A program made the translations under genes and the position numbers. From positions 6,292,001 through 6,356,000 of the forward strand of contig NZ_AP018448.1 in the NCBI RefSeq assembly GCF_030294945.1: a stretch of 64,000 bases of DNA. Direction: 5' to 3'. Source of the stretch: Streptomyces graminofaciens (lineage in GTDB: Bacteria; Actinomycetota; Actinomycetes; Streptomycetales; Streptomycetaceae). This document shows, in pieces, positions 1 to 8,684 of the stretch. A model generated the notes under the pieces. That model did no database searches and had not been told where the DNA came from. It worked only from the letters and a program-made list of their open reading frames with translations. Positions within the stretch are counted from its first letter, which is position 1; each line of letters begins with the position of its first letter.

Positions 1-517
1 CGGTCGCCACGGCCACGGAGTACGCCCGTGCCGTGCGCGCGCCGCGTACGTCGCCGGTGTGGTCGCCGACGTAGACATCGGCGCCGTGCTCGCGCAGGGC
101 GTCCGCCTTGGCCTCGGCCCACAGGTTGCCGACGACCGCGTCGGGCTCGATGCGCAGGTGCTTCATATGCAGCTTGGCGTTCGGCTCGTACTTGGCGGTG
201 ACGACGATCGCCCGCCCGCCGGCCGCCCGCACGGCCTCGATCGCCTGGCGGGCGCCGGGCATCGCGGGGGTCGCGGTGATGGCGATGTCGACGTACATCG
301 CCCGATAGAGATCGGCGACGGCGGGGATGTCGTCCGCCGGGAACCAGTACGCCAACTCCTCCTCGAGCGGCGGCCCGAGCCGCGTGACCGCGAGATCCGC
401 GTCGACGTACGTCCCCGTGCGTGCCGTCAGCTCCCGGTAACAGGCGTGGATGCCCGGCCGCGAGTCGATCAACGTCATGTCGAGATCAAACCCGACGGTC
501 AGCCCAGAAGAGGTCAT
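1..517 (-). CDS. HAD-superfamily phosphatase, 3' end outside the window
   Basis: A haloacid dehalogenase-type hydrolase, probably acting on a small phosphorylated metabolite in the cytoplasm (phosphoglycolate phosphatase-like). The protein starts MTSSGLTVGFDLDMTLIDSR, so the DxDxT nucleophile motif is Asp11/Asp13. Motif II is the Thr in VVTAKY. The C-terminal acidic motif GDHTGD lies at residues 151-156 and is followed by a short stretch that runs off the window edge. The 172 residues visible hold nearly all of a roughly 200-220 residue family member. The cap between motifs I and II is helical and rich in acidic residues. The start is the first ATG. The substrate cannot be read from the sequence. 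Confidence 0.85.
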   Translation of the reverse strand, partial: MTSSGLTVGFDLDMTLIDSRPGIHACYRELTARTGTYVDADLAVTRLGPPLEEELAYWFPADDIPAVADLYRAMYVDIAITATPAMPGARQAIEAVRAAGGRAIVVTAKYEPNAKLHMKHLRIEPDAVVGNLWAEAKADALREHGADVYVGDHTGDVRGARTARAYSVAVAT

Positions 518-550
518 GCCTCCCATTGTGACGGGGCGCATGTGGTTGCT

Positions 551-605
551 CGCGCGGTTCCCCGCTCCCCGTGCTTCTGCCTTCAGGGGCACGGGGAACC
601 GCGCG
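551..605. terminator. Hairpin terminator built from a dispersed Streptomyces repeat
   Basis: Two perfectly complementary 14-base arms, CGCGCGGTTCCCCG (551-564) and CGGGGAACCGCGCG (592-605), flank a loop that holds a second CCCCGTG/CACGGGG pairing. The hairpin lies just past the 3' end of the leftward membrane-protein gene and upstream of the HAD gene, which suits a terminator between them. Its flank, ending in an ACAAGCCCCCACC run, matches a repeat seen again near 42.8 kb and inside nagA. Confidence 0.6.
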
Positions 606-638
606 ACAAGCCCCCACCGGCCCGCAGAAAATCCCCGG

Positions 639-1718
639 TCAACGCGCCCGCTGCGAGCGCCACAAGAGGTAGAGGGCCGACCCGACGGCCGCCACCCGCA
701 CCACCCACGGCCAGGTCTCCGCGACCGCCGCGTTCATCTGCCCCTGAACGATGGGGTCACCCCACCGCCCATCGGCACGCCCCCACAGCCAGACGACACC
801 CCCCGCCGCAGCCAGCCCCGGAATGATCACCACGGCCCACTTCGACTCGTTCTGCGACAACCTCCGCGAGAGATACGCGATCAACCACCCCGCCGCCAAC
901 GGCACCAGACTGCCGACGACCGCCCCTGCCACCAACAACCCCGCCGCCAACAGCAGAAGCGGATTGCTCCAGCCCCCGCCGAGCGGCCGCAGACGGGGAA
1001 GACGGCGGCGCCTGGCACCGGTCTCGTCCGCCTCCGGCGCTGACGGCTCGGAGGGCGCGGAGGGTCCAGACGGCGCGGCGGCCCCCGGCACCGTCTTCTC
1101 GACCGACCGGCCCTTCCCTCCCGCCTCGGTGTCCCGCACGGGCGGCGGCTTCAACAGCTCGGGAATCTCCACGCCCCCGACGAACCCCGGTACCGCGTCC
1201 CCGAGCCCGAACTCCCCACCCCCGAACCCACCCCCGCCGGATCCCCCGCCCCCGACCTGCCACCAGTCCGGCCGCGCCACCCCGTTCCCCAGCTCGTGCT
1301 CGGGCGCGAGATGCGGCGGGGAGGGCCCGTCGTCAGGGGCGACCGCCGGCTCCGTCCGCCGCGGCCGGGGCACCCCTCGACGCCGCAGCCCCTTGGTGAG
1401 CCCACCGGCCCACCCCGTGGCCTCGTCGTCGACATCCGCGGCCGTCACCCGCTGCACAGGCACGGCCGTCCGCGGCTCGGGCACGTCACCGGACCCGCCC
1501 GCGGCGGCCACGACCTCGTCGGGGCTGCCGAGCCGGGAGATGATGCGGCGCACGGCGACCGGGCTGTCCACCGGCGCCTTCGCCCGGGCCCGGTCGATCT
1601 CGTCCCGCAGCGCCGACACCAGCCGCATCCGGGTCGCCGACGGCAACTGCTGTTGCTGAGCCAGATCACCGACCCGGCTCAGATACTCGTAGACGACCTG
1701 GTCACTCTCAATCCCCAC
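639..1718 (-). CDS. HAAS-domain membrane protein
   Basis: A 359-residue protein. The N-terminal 75 residues form a helical domain (VVYEYLSRVGDLAQQQQLPS, then RLGSPDEVVAAAGG) resembling the HAAS/DUF1700 signalling domain that often sits beside PadR regulators. A long Pro/Gly/Ser-rich linker follows. The C terminus has three hydrophobic segments (around LLLLAAGLLVAGAVVGSLV, WAVVIIPGLAAAGGVVWLW and VVRVAAVGSALYLLW), so the soluble part is probably cytoplasmic. The GTG start is chosen because GGAGG lies 7 bases upstream; longer readings run into an overlapping gene on the other strand. No PadR partner is adjacent. The role is unknown. Confidence 0.7.
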   Translation of the reverse strand: MGIESDQVVYEYLSRVGDLAQQQQLPSATRMRLVSALRDEIDRARAKAPVDSPVAVRRIISRLGSPDEVVAAAGGSGDVPEPRTAVPVQRVTAADVDDEATGWAGGLTKGLRRRGVPRPRRTEPAVAPDDGPSPPHLAPEHELGNGVARPDWWQVGGGGSGGGGFGGGEFGLGDAVPGFVGGVEIPELLKPPPVRDTEAGGKGRSVEKTVPGAAAPSGPSAPSEPSAPEADETGARRRRLPRLRPLGGGWSNPLLLLAAGLLVAGAVVGSLVPLAAGWLIAYLSRRLSQNESKWAVVIIPGLAAAGGVVWLWGRADGRWGDPIVQGQMNAAVAETWPWVVRVAAVGSALYLLWRSQRAR

Positions 1719-1869
1719 GAGGCCCCTCCGGGGTACATCCGGTTGTGAACCGACCGTATCGCGCCCCGTAAGGGGTGCCGGGAACGGCGCGAGCAACCAC
1801 AGCGCGACCCGCAGCCGCCAACGACCGCGCACCCCCACCCCACTGGGCACACCCGCTACCGTTGACCGG

Positions 1870-4428
1870 ATGAGCACCGAGGAGCCCACCCCCGCGCCCC
1901 TGAGCGGAGCCCCCCGCTCGCTGGCCGAAGCCCTGCGCGCAAGGGACGACGGTTCGCTGGCCGTGCTGCTCCGCGCGCGGCCGGACCTCATCACGCCGGT
2001 CCCCACCGACCTCACCCAGCTCGCCACCCGCGCCGGCACCCGCGCCTCGGTCGTGCGGGCGCTCGAACGGCTGGACCGGTTCGCCCTCCAGACGGCGCAG
2101 GCGCTGGCCGTGGCCGCGGACCCGGCGTCGTACGACGAACTGAGCGACCTCCTGGCCGGGCACAGCGGCGACCCGGCCGTCGCCGCCGCGCTCCCCCGTG
2201 CCCTCGGCACGCTTCGCGAACAGGCCCTCGTGTGGGGCCCGGACGACCGGCTCCGTCTCGTCCGTACCGCCCGTGAGCTGCTCGCGCCGTCCCCGCAGCA
2301 CCCCTCCCCCACCGGGCTCGGGCCGACGGTCGCGGAGGCCACGGCCGGGATGTCGCCGGGGCGGGTGCAGGAGATCGTCACCACGGCGGGGCTGGCGACC
2401 ACCCACGACTCCGTGTCGGCCGTCGCCGCCCTCACCGGGCTCTTCACCGACCGCGCCCGTATGTCCGCCCTGCTCGACGGCGCCCCCGCCGAGGCGGTGG
2501 AGGTCCTCTCGCGGCTGGTCTGGGGACCGCCGTACGGCCAGGTCACCGCCAGTCCGGCCGCCCATCTGCGCTGGCTCCTCGACCGCGGCCTGCTGCTGCC
2601 CACCGCGCCCGGCACGGTCGTCATCCCCCGCGAGGTCGCCCTGCATCTGCGCGGAGGCCGGGCGCACCGGCGGACCGACCCCGTCGCGCCCCCCGTCGAG
2701 GCCGCCGGCGACCACCGTCCACAGGTTGTGGACGCGACGGCGGCCGGCCAGGCGTACACCGCGCTGGCGACCGTCGAGGAACTGCTGAAGGACTGGGACG
2801 AGGGCGGGCCGGGCGTGCTGCGGGCCGGAGGGCTGAGCCTCCGCGACCTGAAGCGGACCGCCGTCGCCCTCGACGTCCCCGAGCCGGTCGCCGCCTTCTG
2901 GGTCGAACTCGCCTACGCCGCCGGACTGTTGGCCTCCGACGGCGAGGCCGACGAGCGGTACGCCGCCACGCCCGCGTACGACGAGTGGCTGGAGCTGCCC
3001 CCCGCCGAGCGCTGGACACGGCTCGCCACGGCCTGGCTGACGGCGACCCGTACGGCCGGGGTGGTCGGGGAACGGGACGCCAAGGACCGGACGTTGTCGG
3101 TGCTGGGCCCCGGCCTGGACCGTTCGGCCGCCCCGGAGGTACGCCACCGGGTGCTGACCCTGCTCGCCGGGCTCCCGGAGGGCACGTCGCCCGCCCCCGA
3201 CTCCGTACTGGCCCGACTGCGCTGGGAGCGCCCCACTCGTGGCCATCAGCCCGAGGGCGCCCAGGGCCCGCAGGACCTGCGCACCCGGCTCGCCCGGTGG
3301 ACCCTGTCGGAGGCCGAGTCGCTCGGGATCACGGGCCGTGGGGCGCTGTCGACGCACGGGCGCGCCCTGCTCGGGCCGGCGAACGAGGCCCCGGCCGATG
3401 GTGGCGGCCTGCCGGAGACTCCCGGCGACAGGCTCCCCGCCCACCACGCCACCTCCCCCGACCCCGCCCTCGAACTGGCAGCTGCCGCCGCCCGCGCCGC
3501 CCGGCTGCTGGCCCCCCTTCTCCCCGAGCCGCTCGACCACGTCCTGCTCCAGGCGGACCTGACGGCCGTGGCGCCGGGCCCGCTGAAGCGCCCGCTGGCC
3601 GAGACGCTGGGCGTGCTCGCGGACGTGGAGTCGAAGGGTGGCGCGACGGTGTACCGGTTCACGCCGGGCTCCGTACGCCGTGCCCTGGACGCCGGCCGTA
3701 CCGCCTCCGACCTGCATGACTTCCTGACCTCGCACTCCCGCACGCCGGTCCCGCAGCCGCTGGCCTATCTGATCGACGATGTGGCCCGGCGTCACGGCCA
3801 TCTGCGGATCGGCGCGGCCTCGGCGTATGTGCGCTGCGACGACGACACCATGCTCAGCGAGATCCTCGCCGACAAGCGGTCCCAGTCCCTCGGGCTGCGT
3901 CGGCTCGCCCCGACCGTGCTGGCCGCCCAGGCCGACCCGGCTGCGCTCCTGGACGGGCTGCGCGCGATGGGCTACGCCCCGGCCGCCGAGTCCGCGGAGG
4001 GCGACGTCCTGATCACCCGGGCGCTCGCCCACCGCACCCCGCCGCGCACCGCGCCCGAGCCCGTCCCGGACGGTCCGCCCGCCCCCGACGACACCCTCCT
4101 CGGCGCCGCGATCCGCGCCATCCGCGCCGGTGACCTGGCCTCCACCACACCCCGCAAGGAGACCGCCACCCCCGCGGCGGCCGCCGGCGGACTGCCGCGC
4201 ACCAGCTCCGCCGAGACGCTCGCCACCATGCAGGCCGCCGTCCTCACCGGCGAGGCCCTCTGGATCGGCTACGTCAACGCCGAGGGCGCCGCCAGCCAGC
4301 GCGTCATCGCCCCGGTCCGCGTCGAGGGCGGCTTCGTCACGGCGTACGACCACACGGCGGACGAGGTGCGGACGTACCCGCTGCACCGGATCACAGGGGT
4401 CGCGGAGCTGGCGGACGACGCGGGCTGA
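1870..4428 (+). CDS. Helicase-associated protein with Helicase_C_3 and WYL-like domains
   Basis: An 852-residue protein of the family that in mycobacteria is encoded next to the XPB helicase. The N-terminal third reads as winged-helix segments (for example TDLTQLATRAGTRASVVRAL). The central part, about residues 540-660 (DHVLLQADLTAVAPGPLKRP onward), resembles Helicase_C_3, a domain shared with the XPB/Ssl2 C-terminal region. The last 70 residues (WIGYVNAEGAASQRVIAPVR, then VRTYPLHRITGV) look like a WYL ligand-sensing fold. There is no Walker motif, so it is probably an accessory or DNA-binding partner rather than a motor. The XPB gene lies 2 kb downstream on the same strand, which supports a joint role in DNA repair or transcription. 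Confidence 0.8.
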   Translation: MSTEEPTPAPLSGAPRSLAEALRARDDGSLAVLLRARPDLITPVPTDLTQLATRAGTRASVVRALERLDRFALQTAQALAVAADPASYDELSDLLAGHSGDPAVAAALPRALGTLREQALVWGPDDRLRLVRTARELLAPSPQHPSPTGLGPTVAEATAGMSPGRVQEIVTTAGLATTHDSVSAVAALTGLFTDRARMSALLDGAPAEAVEVLSRLVWGPPYGQVTASPAAHLRWLLDRGLLLPTAPGTVVIPREVALHLRGGRAHRRTDPVAPPVEAAGDHRPQVVDATAAGQAYTALATVEELLKDWDEGGPGVLRAGGLSLRDLKRTAVALDVPEPVAAFWVELAYAAGLLASDGEADERYAATPAYDEWLELPPAERWTRLATAWLTATRTAGVVGERDAKDRTLSVLGPGLDRSAAPEVRHRVLTLLAGLPEGTSPAPDSVLARLRWERPTRGHQPEGAQGPQDLRTRLARWTLSEAESLGITGRGALSTHGRALLGPANEAPADGGGLPETPGDRLPAHHATSPDPALELAAAAARAARLLAPLLPEPLDHVLLQADLTAVAPGPLKRPLAETLGVLADVESKGGATVYRFTPGSVRRALDAGRTASDLHDFLTSHSRTPVPQPLAYLIDDVARRHGHLRIGAASAYVRCDDDTMLSEILADKRSQSLGLRRLAPTVLAAQADPAALLDGLRAMGYAPAAESAEGDVLITRALAHRTPPRTAPEPVPDGPPAPDDTLLGAAIRAIRAGDLASTTPRKETATPAAAAGGLPRTSSAETLATMQAAVLTGEALWIGYVNAEGAASQRVIAPVRVEGGFVTAYDHTADEVRTYPLHRITGVAELADDAG

Positions 4429-4638
4429 GCCCTGACTCAGGAAAGTTGATCAAGCTGCCGCGTGGGTGTCACCCCTTCGGGCGTATGCGGCAGTTCATGC
4501 AGGCCAGGGCAGGTTCTCCCGCGATCGGGCGATCGTGTGGCGCTGTCGGCATCCCCTCGCGGGGCCATGGACAGCCACCCTGTGTGCCGTTCGCGATCCC
4601 GTGATCACTTCCTGCGTCCGAAAGGCCCTACGTCCGCC

Positions 4639-4815
4639 ATGCGTACCGTCACCATCACCCTTCTGGCCGCCGTCGCCGCCGTCGCCGTACTCGTCTCCCC
4701 CGCCTCCCCCGCCTCAGCGGCGGCCCCCCTGCCCGTACCCGAGCTCGGCACGCTGGTCGGCGAGGGCCTGACCGTGGAGGGGCCGCTGGTGCAGAACGTC
4801 AGCCTGCTCAAGTAA
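4639..4815 (+). CDS. Small secreted protein
   Basis: A 58-residue product. Residues 1-28 form a signal peptide (MRTVTITLLAAVAAVAVLVS, then ending in SASAAA). The mature part is only about 30 residues (PLPVPELGTLVGEGLTVEGP, then VQNVSLLK), with no cysteines. The gene is too short for a known enzyme and I do not recognise a family. It ends four bases before the stop codon of the convergent YqhA-IstB gene. The ATG chosen is the one that gives a clean signal peptide; the longer in-frame extension upstream lacks one. The upstream 210 bp carry no other gene. It could be a secreted structural peptide. Confidence 0.6.
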   Translation: MRTVTITLLAAVAAVAVLVSPASPASAAAPLPVPELGTLVGEGLTVEGPLVQNVSLLK

Positions 4816-4819
4816 CGGT

Positions 4820-6367
4820 TCACGTGGTGCGCCGCAGCCGGTAGCTGTCCCCCTCCAGCCGGACCACCTCGGCGTGGTGGGCGAGTCGGTCGACCAGCGC
4901 CGGGGCGGCCCCGCCGAGGATCTCGTCCCAGCGGGCGAGCGGGCGGTCGCTGGTCACGATCAGCGAGGCCCGCTCGTAGCGGTGCGCGACCAGACGGAAG
5001 AGGAGCCGGGCGGTGTCCGTGTCGAAGGGGAGGTAGCCGACCTCGTCGACGATCAGCAGGGGGCAGGAGTCGAGCGCGGACAACTCCTCGGCCAGCCGTC
5101 CCTCGTCCCGGGCCCCGGCCAGCCGTACGGCCCACTCGGCGGCGGTCCCGAACAGCACCCGGTGCCCGGCCTGACAGGCCCGGACGCCGAGCCCGATCGC
5201 GAGATGCGTCTTGCCGGTCCCGGGGGCCCCGACGAACACCACGTTCCGCCCGGCCCCGACGAAGTCCAGCGTCCCGAGCCGGGCGAGTGCCTGCCGGTCG
5301 AAGGACCGCAGATGCCCGTGGTCGAACCCCTCCAGCGACTTCCGCGCGGGAAAACCGGCGGTACGCAGCCGGTACTCGGCCCCCGGCTCCCCCTCCCCAG
5401 GGCCCGGACCACCCCGCCCGTACGCCACCGCCCGCGCCCCACGCGACACGACCCGCGTCTCGTACGGCCCCGCCTGGGCCGGGATGGGCAACGCACCCGG
5501 GGGCAGGGCGGGGACGGTGGTGCGGGGCGCGTAGACGGTGGAGGTGGGGCCGGACGGGTCGGAGGAGCCGGAGGGCGCGGAGGAGCCAGAGGGGTCGGAG
5601 GGGTCGGAGGAGTGGGAAGGGTCGGAGGAGTGGGAAGGGCTGACGGGACCGGCCGGCTGACCGGCGCCCTTCGCCCCCCTGGCCCCCTCGGCCCCCTCGG
5701 CCCTCGTGTTATCCCCATGCCCGCCCCCGTGCCCATGCCCGTGCCCGTGCTCGGAGCCTGGGCATGAGCCGTGATCCTTGCTCCCCCGCGACGCGACCAT
5801 CGGCCCCGACATGTACGCGAGGATCGCCGCCGAGGCGATGAAGGCCATGTGGATGACCGTGCCCCAGAGCAGCGCGTGGCGTGAGGTGTGGTGGACGTCG
5901 ACGAACATCTGGAGCAGATGGACGGACGAGATCCCCACGATGGCGGTGGCGAGCTTGACCTTCAGCACGTTGGAGTTGACGTGCGAGAGCCATTCGGGCT
6001 GGTCACGGTGGCCCTGGAGGCCGATACGGGAGACGAAGGTCTCGTAACCGCCGACGATGACCATGATCAGCAGGTTGGCGATCATGACGACGTCGACGAG
6101 CTTGAGCACCGCGAGCATCACGTACGTCTCGGTGGCATGCCCGGTCACGCACTTGAGGATTAACGTCCACAACTCGTTGAAGAACTTGTAGACGTACACC
6201 CCCTGCGCCGCCACCAGCCCGAAGTACAGCGGGGCCTGGAGCCAGCGGGTGGCGAACAGGGCGTAGCCGAGCGTGGTGCCCTGCGGGGACGGGTCCGTCG
6301 GAGTGGTTGGGCGCACGGTTCGCATTCTTCGGAACCGGAGCCGTAAATCTGAATTCCCGCCACTCAT
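4820..6367 (-). CDS. YqhA-family membrane protein fused to an IstB-like AAA+ ATPase
   Basis: One uninterrupted frame of 515 residues joins two unrelated families. Residues about 30-195 match the YqhA/UPF0114 integral membrane family, with four hydrophobic segments and the typical LILKCVTGHATETYVMLAVL and SHVNSNVLKVKLATAIVGIS blocks. A roughly 150-residue low-complexity linker follows, starting with a His/Gly run (SEHGHGHGHGGGHGD) and then Ser/Asp/Pro repeats. Residues about 345-515 are an IstB/DnaC-type AAA+ domain: Walker A GAPGTGKT at 380-387, Walker B LLIVDEVGY with Asp441/Glu442, and the IstB-typical HHAEVV near the end. IstB normally assists the IS21 transposase IstA, but no istA or IS ends are nearby, so this looks like a domesticated ATPase tethered to the membrane. 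A second ATG 14 codons in is an alternative start; neither has a strong ribosome site. Confidence 0.8.
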   Translation of the reverse strand: MSGGNSDLRLRFRRMRTVRPTTPTDPSPQGTTLGYALFATRWLQAPLYFGLVAAQGVYVYKFFNELWTLILKCVTGHATETYVMLAVLKLVDVVMIANLLIMVIVGGYETFVSRIGLQGHRDQPEWLSHVNSNVLKVKLATAIVGISSVHLLQMFVDVHHTSRHALLWGTVIHMAFIASAAILAYMSGPMVASRGSKDHGSCPGSEHGHGHGHGGGHGDNTRAEGAEGARGAKGAGQPAGPVSPSHSSDPSHSSDPSDPSGSSAPSGSSDPSGPTSTVYAPRTTVPALPPGALPIPAQAGPYETRVVSRGARAVAYGRGGPGPGEGEPGAEYRLRTAGFPARKSLEGFDHGHLRSFDRQALARLGTLDFVGAGRNVVFVGAPGTGKTHLAIGLGVRACQAGHRVLFGTAAEWAVRLAGARDEGRLAEELSALDSCPLLIVDEVGYLPFDTDTARLLFRLVAHRYERASLIVTSDRPLARWDEILGGAAPALVDRLAHHAEVVRLEGDSYRLRRTT

Positions 6368-6481
6368 TGGAATGAATAGACATTAAGTAGGACAGGCGTC
6401 GGTGGCGGTGACGGGCGTCACCCGTCATCGGCCCTCGATCAGGCACACTGGACGTTTGACCGCAGCGAAAGGGTGTCGCGC

Positions 6482-8125
6482 GTGAATGGTCCACTCATCG
6501 TCCAGTCCGACAAGACCCTGCTCCTGGAGGTCGACCACGAGCAGGCGGACGACTGTCGTCGGGCGATCGCGCCGTTCGCCGAGCTGGAGCGGGCTCCCGA
6601 GCACATCCACACCTACCGGCTGACGCCGCTCGGGCTGTGGAACGCGCGGGCCGCCGGGCATGACGCCGAGCAGGTCGTGGACGCGCTGGTGCAGTACAGC
6701 CGGTATCCGGTGCCGCACGCGCTGCTGGTGGACGTCGCCGAGACGATGGACCGCTACGGCCGTCTCACCCTGTCCAAGCACCCGACGCACGGTCTTGTCC
6801 TCACCACCACCGACCGGCCGGTGCTGGAGGAGATCCTGCGCTCGAAGAGGGTCGCTCCGCTCGTCGGGGCCCGGATCGACCCGGACACGGTCGCCGTGCA
6901 CCCCTCCGAGCGCGGTCAGATCAAGCAGACGCTGCTGAAGCTGGGCTGGCCGGCCGAGGACCTCGCCGGTTACGTCGACGGTGAGGCGCACCCGATCGAG
7001 CTGCACGAGGACGGTTGGGCGCTGCGGCCGTATCAGAAGCAGGCGGTGGAGAACTTCTGGCACGGCGGCAGCGGGGTGGTCGTGCTCCCTTGTGGTGCGG
7101 GCAAGACCCTCGTCGGCGCCGGTTCCATGGCCCAGGCGAAGTCGACCACGCTGATCCTGGTCACGAACACCGTCTCCGCCCGGCAGTGGAAGCACGAGCT
7201 GGTGAAGCGGACCTCGCTGACCGAGGACGAGATCGGCGAGTACAGCGGTACGAAGAAGGAGATCCGCCCGGTCACCATCGCCACCTACCAGGTGCTGACG
7301 ACCCGGCGGAAGGGCGTCTATCCGCACCTGGAGCTGTTCGACTCCCGTGACTGGGGCCTCATCGTCTATGACGAGGTGCATCTCCTGCCTGCTCCGGTCT
7401 TCAAGTTCACCGCCGATCTTCAGGCGCGGCGGCGGCTGGGCCTGACCGCGACCCTCGTCCGCGAGGACGGGCGTGAGTCGGACGTGTTCTCCCTCATCGG
7501 GCCCAAGAGGTTCGACGCGCCCTGGAAGGAGATCGAGGCGCAGGGCTATATCGCGCCCGCCGACTGCGTCGAGGTCCGGGTGAACCTCACCGACTCCGAG
7601 CGGCTCGCGTACGCCACCGCCGAGCAGGAGGAGAAGTACCGCTTCTGCTCGACGACCGCGACCAAGCGGAAGGTGACGGAGGCGATCGTCCGCCGCTTCG
7701 CCGGTCAGCAGATCCTGGTCATCGGGCAGTACATCGATCAACTCGACGAGCTGGGCGCCCACTTGAACGCGCCGGTCATCAAGGGCGAGACGTCCAACGC
7801 GCAGCGGGAGAAGCTCTTCGACGCGTTCCGCGAGGGCGAGATCAACGTCCTGGTCGTGTCGAAGGTCGCGAACTTCTCGATCGACCTGCCGGAGGCCACG
7901 GTCGCCATCCAGGTCTCGGGCACCTTCGGCTCCCGCCAGGAGGAGGCCCAGCGTCTCGGCCGCGTCCTGCGCCCCAAGGCGGACGGCCACCAGGCCCACT
8001 TCTACTCGGTCGTCGCCCGCGACACCATCGACCAGGACTTCGCGGCCCACCGCCAGCGCTTCCTGGCGGAACAGGGCTACGCCTACCGGATCATGGACGC
8101 GGACGAGCTGCTGACCGAGGGCTGA
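6482..8125 (+). CDS. XPB/ERCC3-type superfamily 2 DNA helicase
   Basis: A 547-residue bacterial XPB homologue, a 3'-5' DNA helicase/translocase linked to DNA repair. The N-terminal domain begins NGPLIVQSDKTLLLEVDHEQ, as in actinobacterial XPB. The motor has Walker A PCGAGKT at 203-209, the DEVH box at 297-300, motif III LTAT near 321, and a C-terminal RecA lobe with the QRLGRVLRP motif VI. The GTG at 6482 is preferred over the one at 6473: a GAAAGGG ribosome site ends 8 bases before it, and the homologues begin at this point. The gene is divergent from the YqhA-IstB fusion, with about 115 bp between them that must hold both promoters. Confidence 0.93.
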   Translation: MNGPLIVQSDKTLLLEVDHEQADDCRRAIAPFAELERAPEHIHTYRLTPLGLWNARAAGHDAEQVVDALVQYSRYPVPHALLVDVAETMDRYGRLTLSKHPTHGLVLTTTDRPVLEEILRSKRVAPLVGARIDPDTVAVHPSERGQIKQTLLKLGWPAEDLAGYVDGEAHPIELHEDGWALRPYQKQAVENFWHGGSGVVVLPCGAGKTLVGAGSMAQAKSTTLILVTNTVSARQWKHELVKRTSLTEDEIGEYSGTKKEIRPVTIATYQVLTTRRKGVYPHLELFDSRDWGLIVYDEVHLLPAPVFKFTADLQARRRLGLTATLVREDGRESDVFSLIGPKRFDAPWKEIEAQGYIAPADCVEVRVNLTDSERLAYATAEQEEKYRFCSTTATKRKVTEAIVRRFAGQQILVIGQYIDQLDELGAHLNAPVIKGETSNAQREKLFDAFREGEINVLVVSKVANFSIDLPEATVAIQVSGTFGSRQEEAQRLGRVLRPKADGHQAHFYSVVARDTIDQDFAAHRQRFLAEQGYAYRIMDADELLTEG

Positions 8126-8167
8126 GCCCCAGGTCGGCCATCAGGGAGGGAGCGGGCGGGCGCCGCC

Positions 8168-8365
8168 TCACCGGCTGTGTATGCCCGCCTCCTCCGCGTA
8201 CTCGCCGAGCACGACCACGCCGAACGCGGCGCCCGCGAACACCTTGATCGCGCGAAGGACGTCGGCCATGCGGTGGCGGTGGTGGGTGTTGTCGATACCG
8301 GTGGCGCCGGACGGGGGGCCGGGGCGACCGGAGGCCTGGGCTGGGATGAAGGTCGCTGCACTCAT
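8168..8365 (-). CDS. Small membrane-associated protein of unknown function
   Basis: A 65-residue product. The first 30 residues are Pro/Gly/His-rich. The second half has a basic amphipathic helix and a short hydrophobic stretch (RAIKVFAGAAFGVVVLGEYA) before a charged tail. The gene is convergent with the XPB gene and divergent from the HelD-like gene. I know no family; I accept it because codon use fits and small genes of this kind recur beside XPB in streptomycetes as far as I recall. No clear ribosome site precedes the ATG, so a leaderless message is possible. Confidence 0.45.
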   Translation of the reverse strand: MSAATFIPAQASGRPGPPSGATGIDNTHHRHRMADVLRAIKVFAGAAFGVVVLGEYAEEAGIHSR

Positions 8366-8367
8366 GT

Positions 8368-8412
8368 ATCCATAGTGGAACGGCCACCTTTGGATTACGT
8401 CGGTCTATGGAT
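8368..8412. promoter_or_regulatory. Inverted repeat upstream of the small leftward gene
   Basis: ATCCATAG (8368-8375) and CTATGGAT (8405-8412) are perfect 8-base inverted arms separated by 29 bp. They sit immediately upstream of the leftward start at 8365. The proximal arm overlaps a possible -10-like TATGGA on the minus strand. This would suit an operator bound by a dimeric regulator; the regulator is unknown. Confidence 0.35.
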
Positions 8413-8684
8413 TGAATCCGCTGAGCCCTCGGCTCACTCTCAGGTCTCCCCGTCCCCTAGTACCTGCGCCGTACGCACCCCCTAGGGGTACGACGAGGCC
8501 ACTCCCCAGGGGTACAGAGGGCCGCCCAGAAGTACGGAGGGCCGCGAAATCCATTGGCCCCCGCCCCCGCCCCTCACCTACACTCTCCGCTCTTGCCCGC
8601 CTCCCTCACGTGGAGCGCCGCCGCCCGGACGGAAACCGGCCGGTTCTCACAGACCACGCTCAGTCGTCGCCCGGAGGCACTCCG

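Noticed and set aside
1708..4386. Long open frame on the minus strand opposite the helicase-associated gene
   Set aside because: Low-complexity Gly/Arg-rich product with no domain; a mirror of the high-GC coding bias of the real plus-strand gene.
4820..5400. Active IS21 element
   Set aside because: No IstA gene and no terminal repeats found around the IstB domain.
8413..8684. RAE-like element before the HelD-like gene
   Set aside because: Only CCCCTAGGGG-type palindromes are seen; no TTGC-N-GCAA core.
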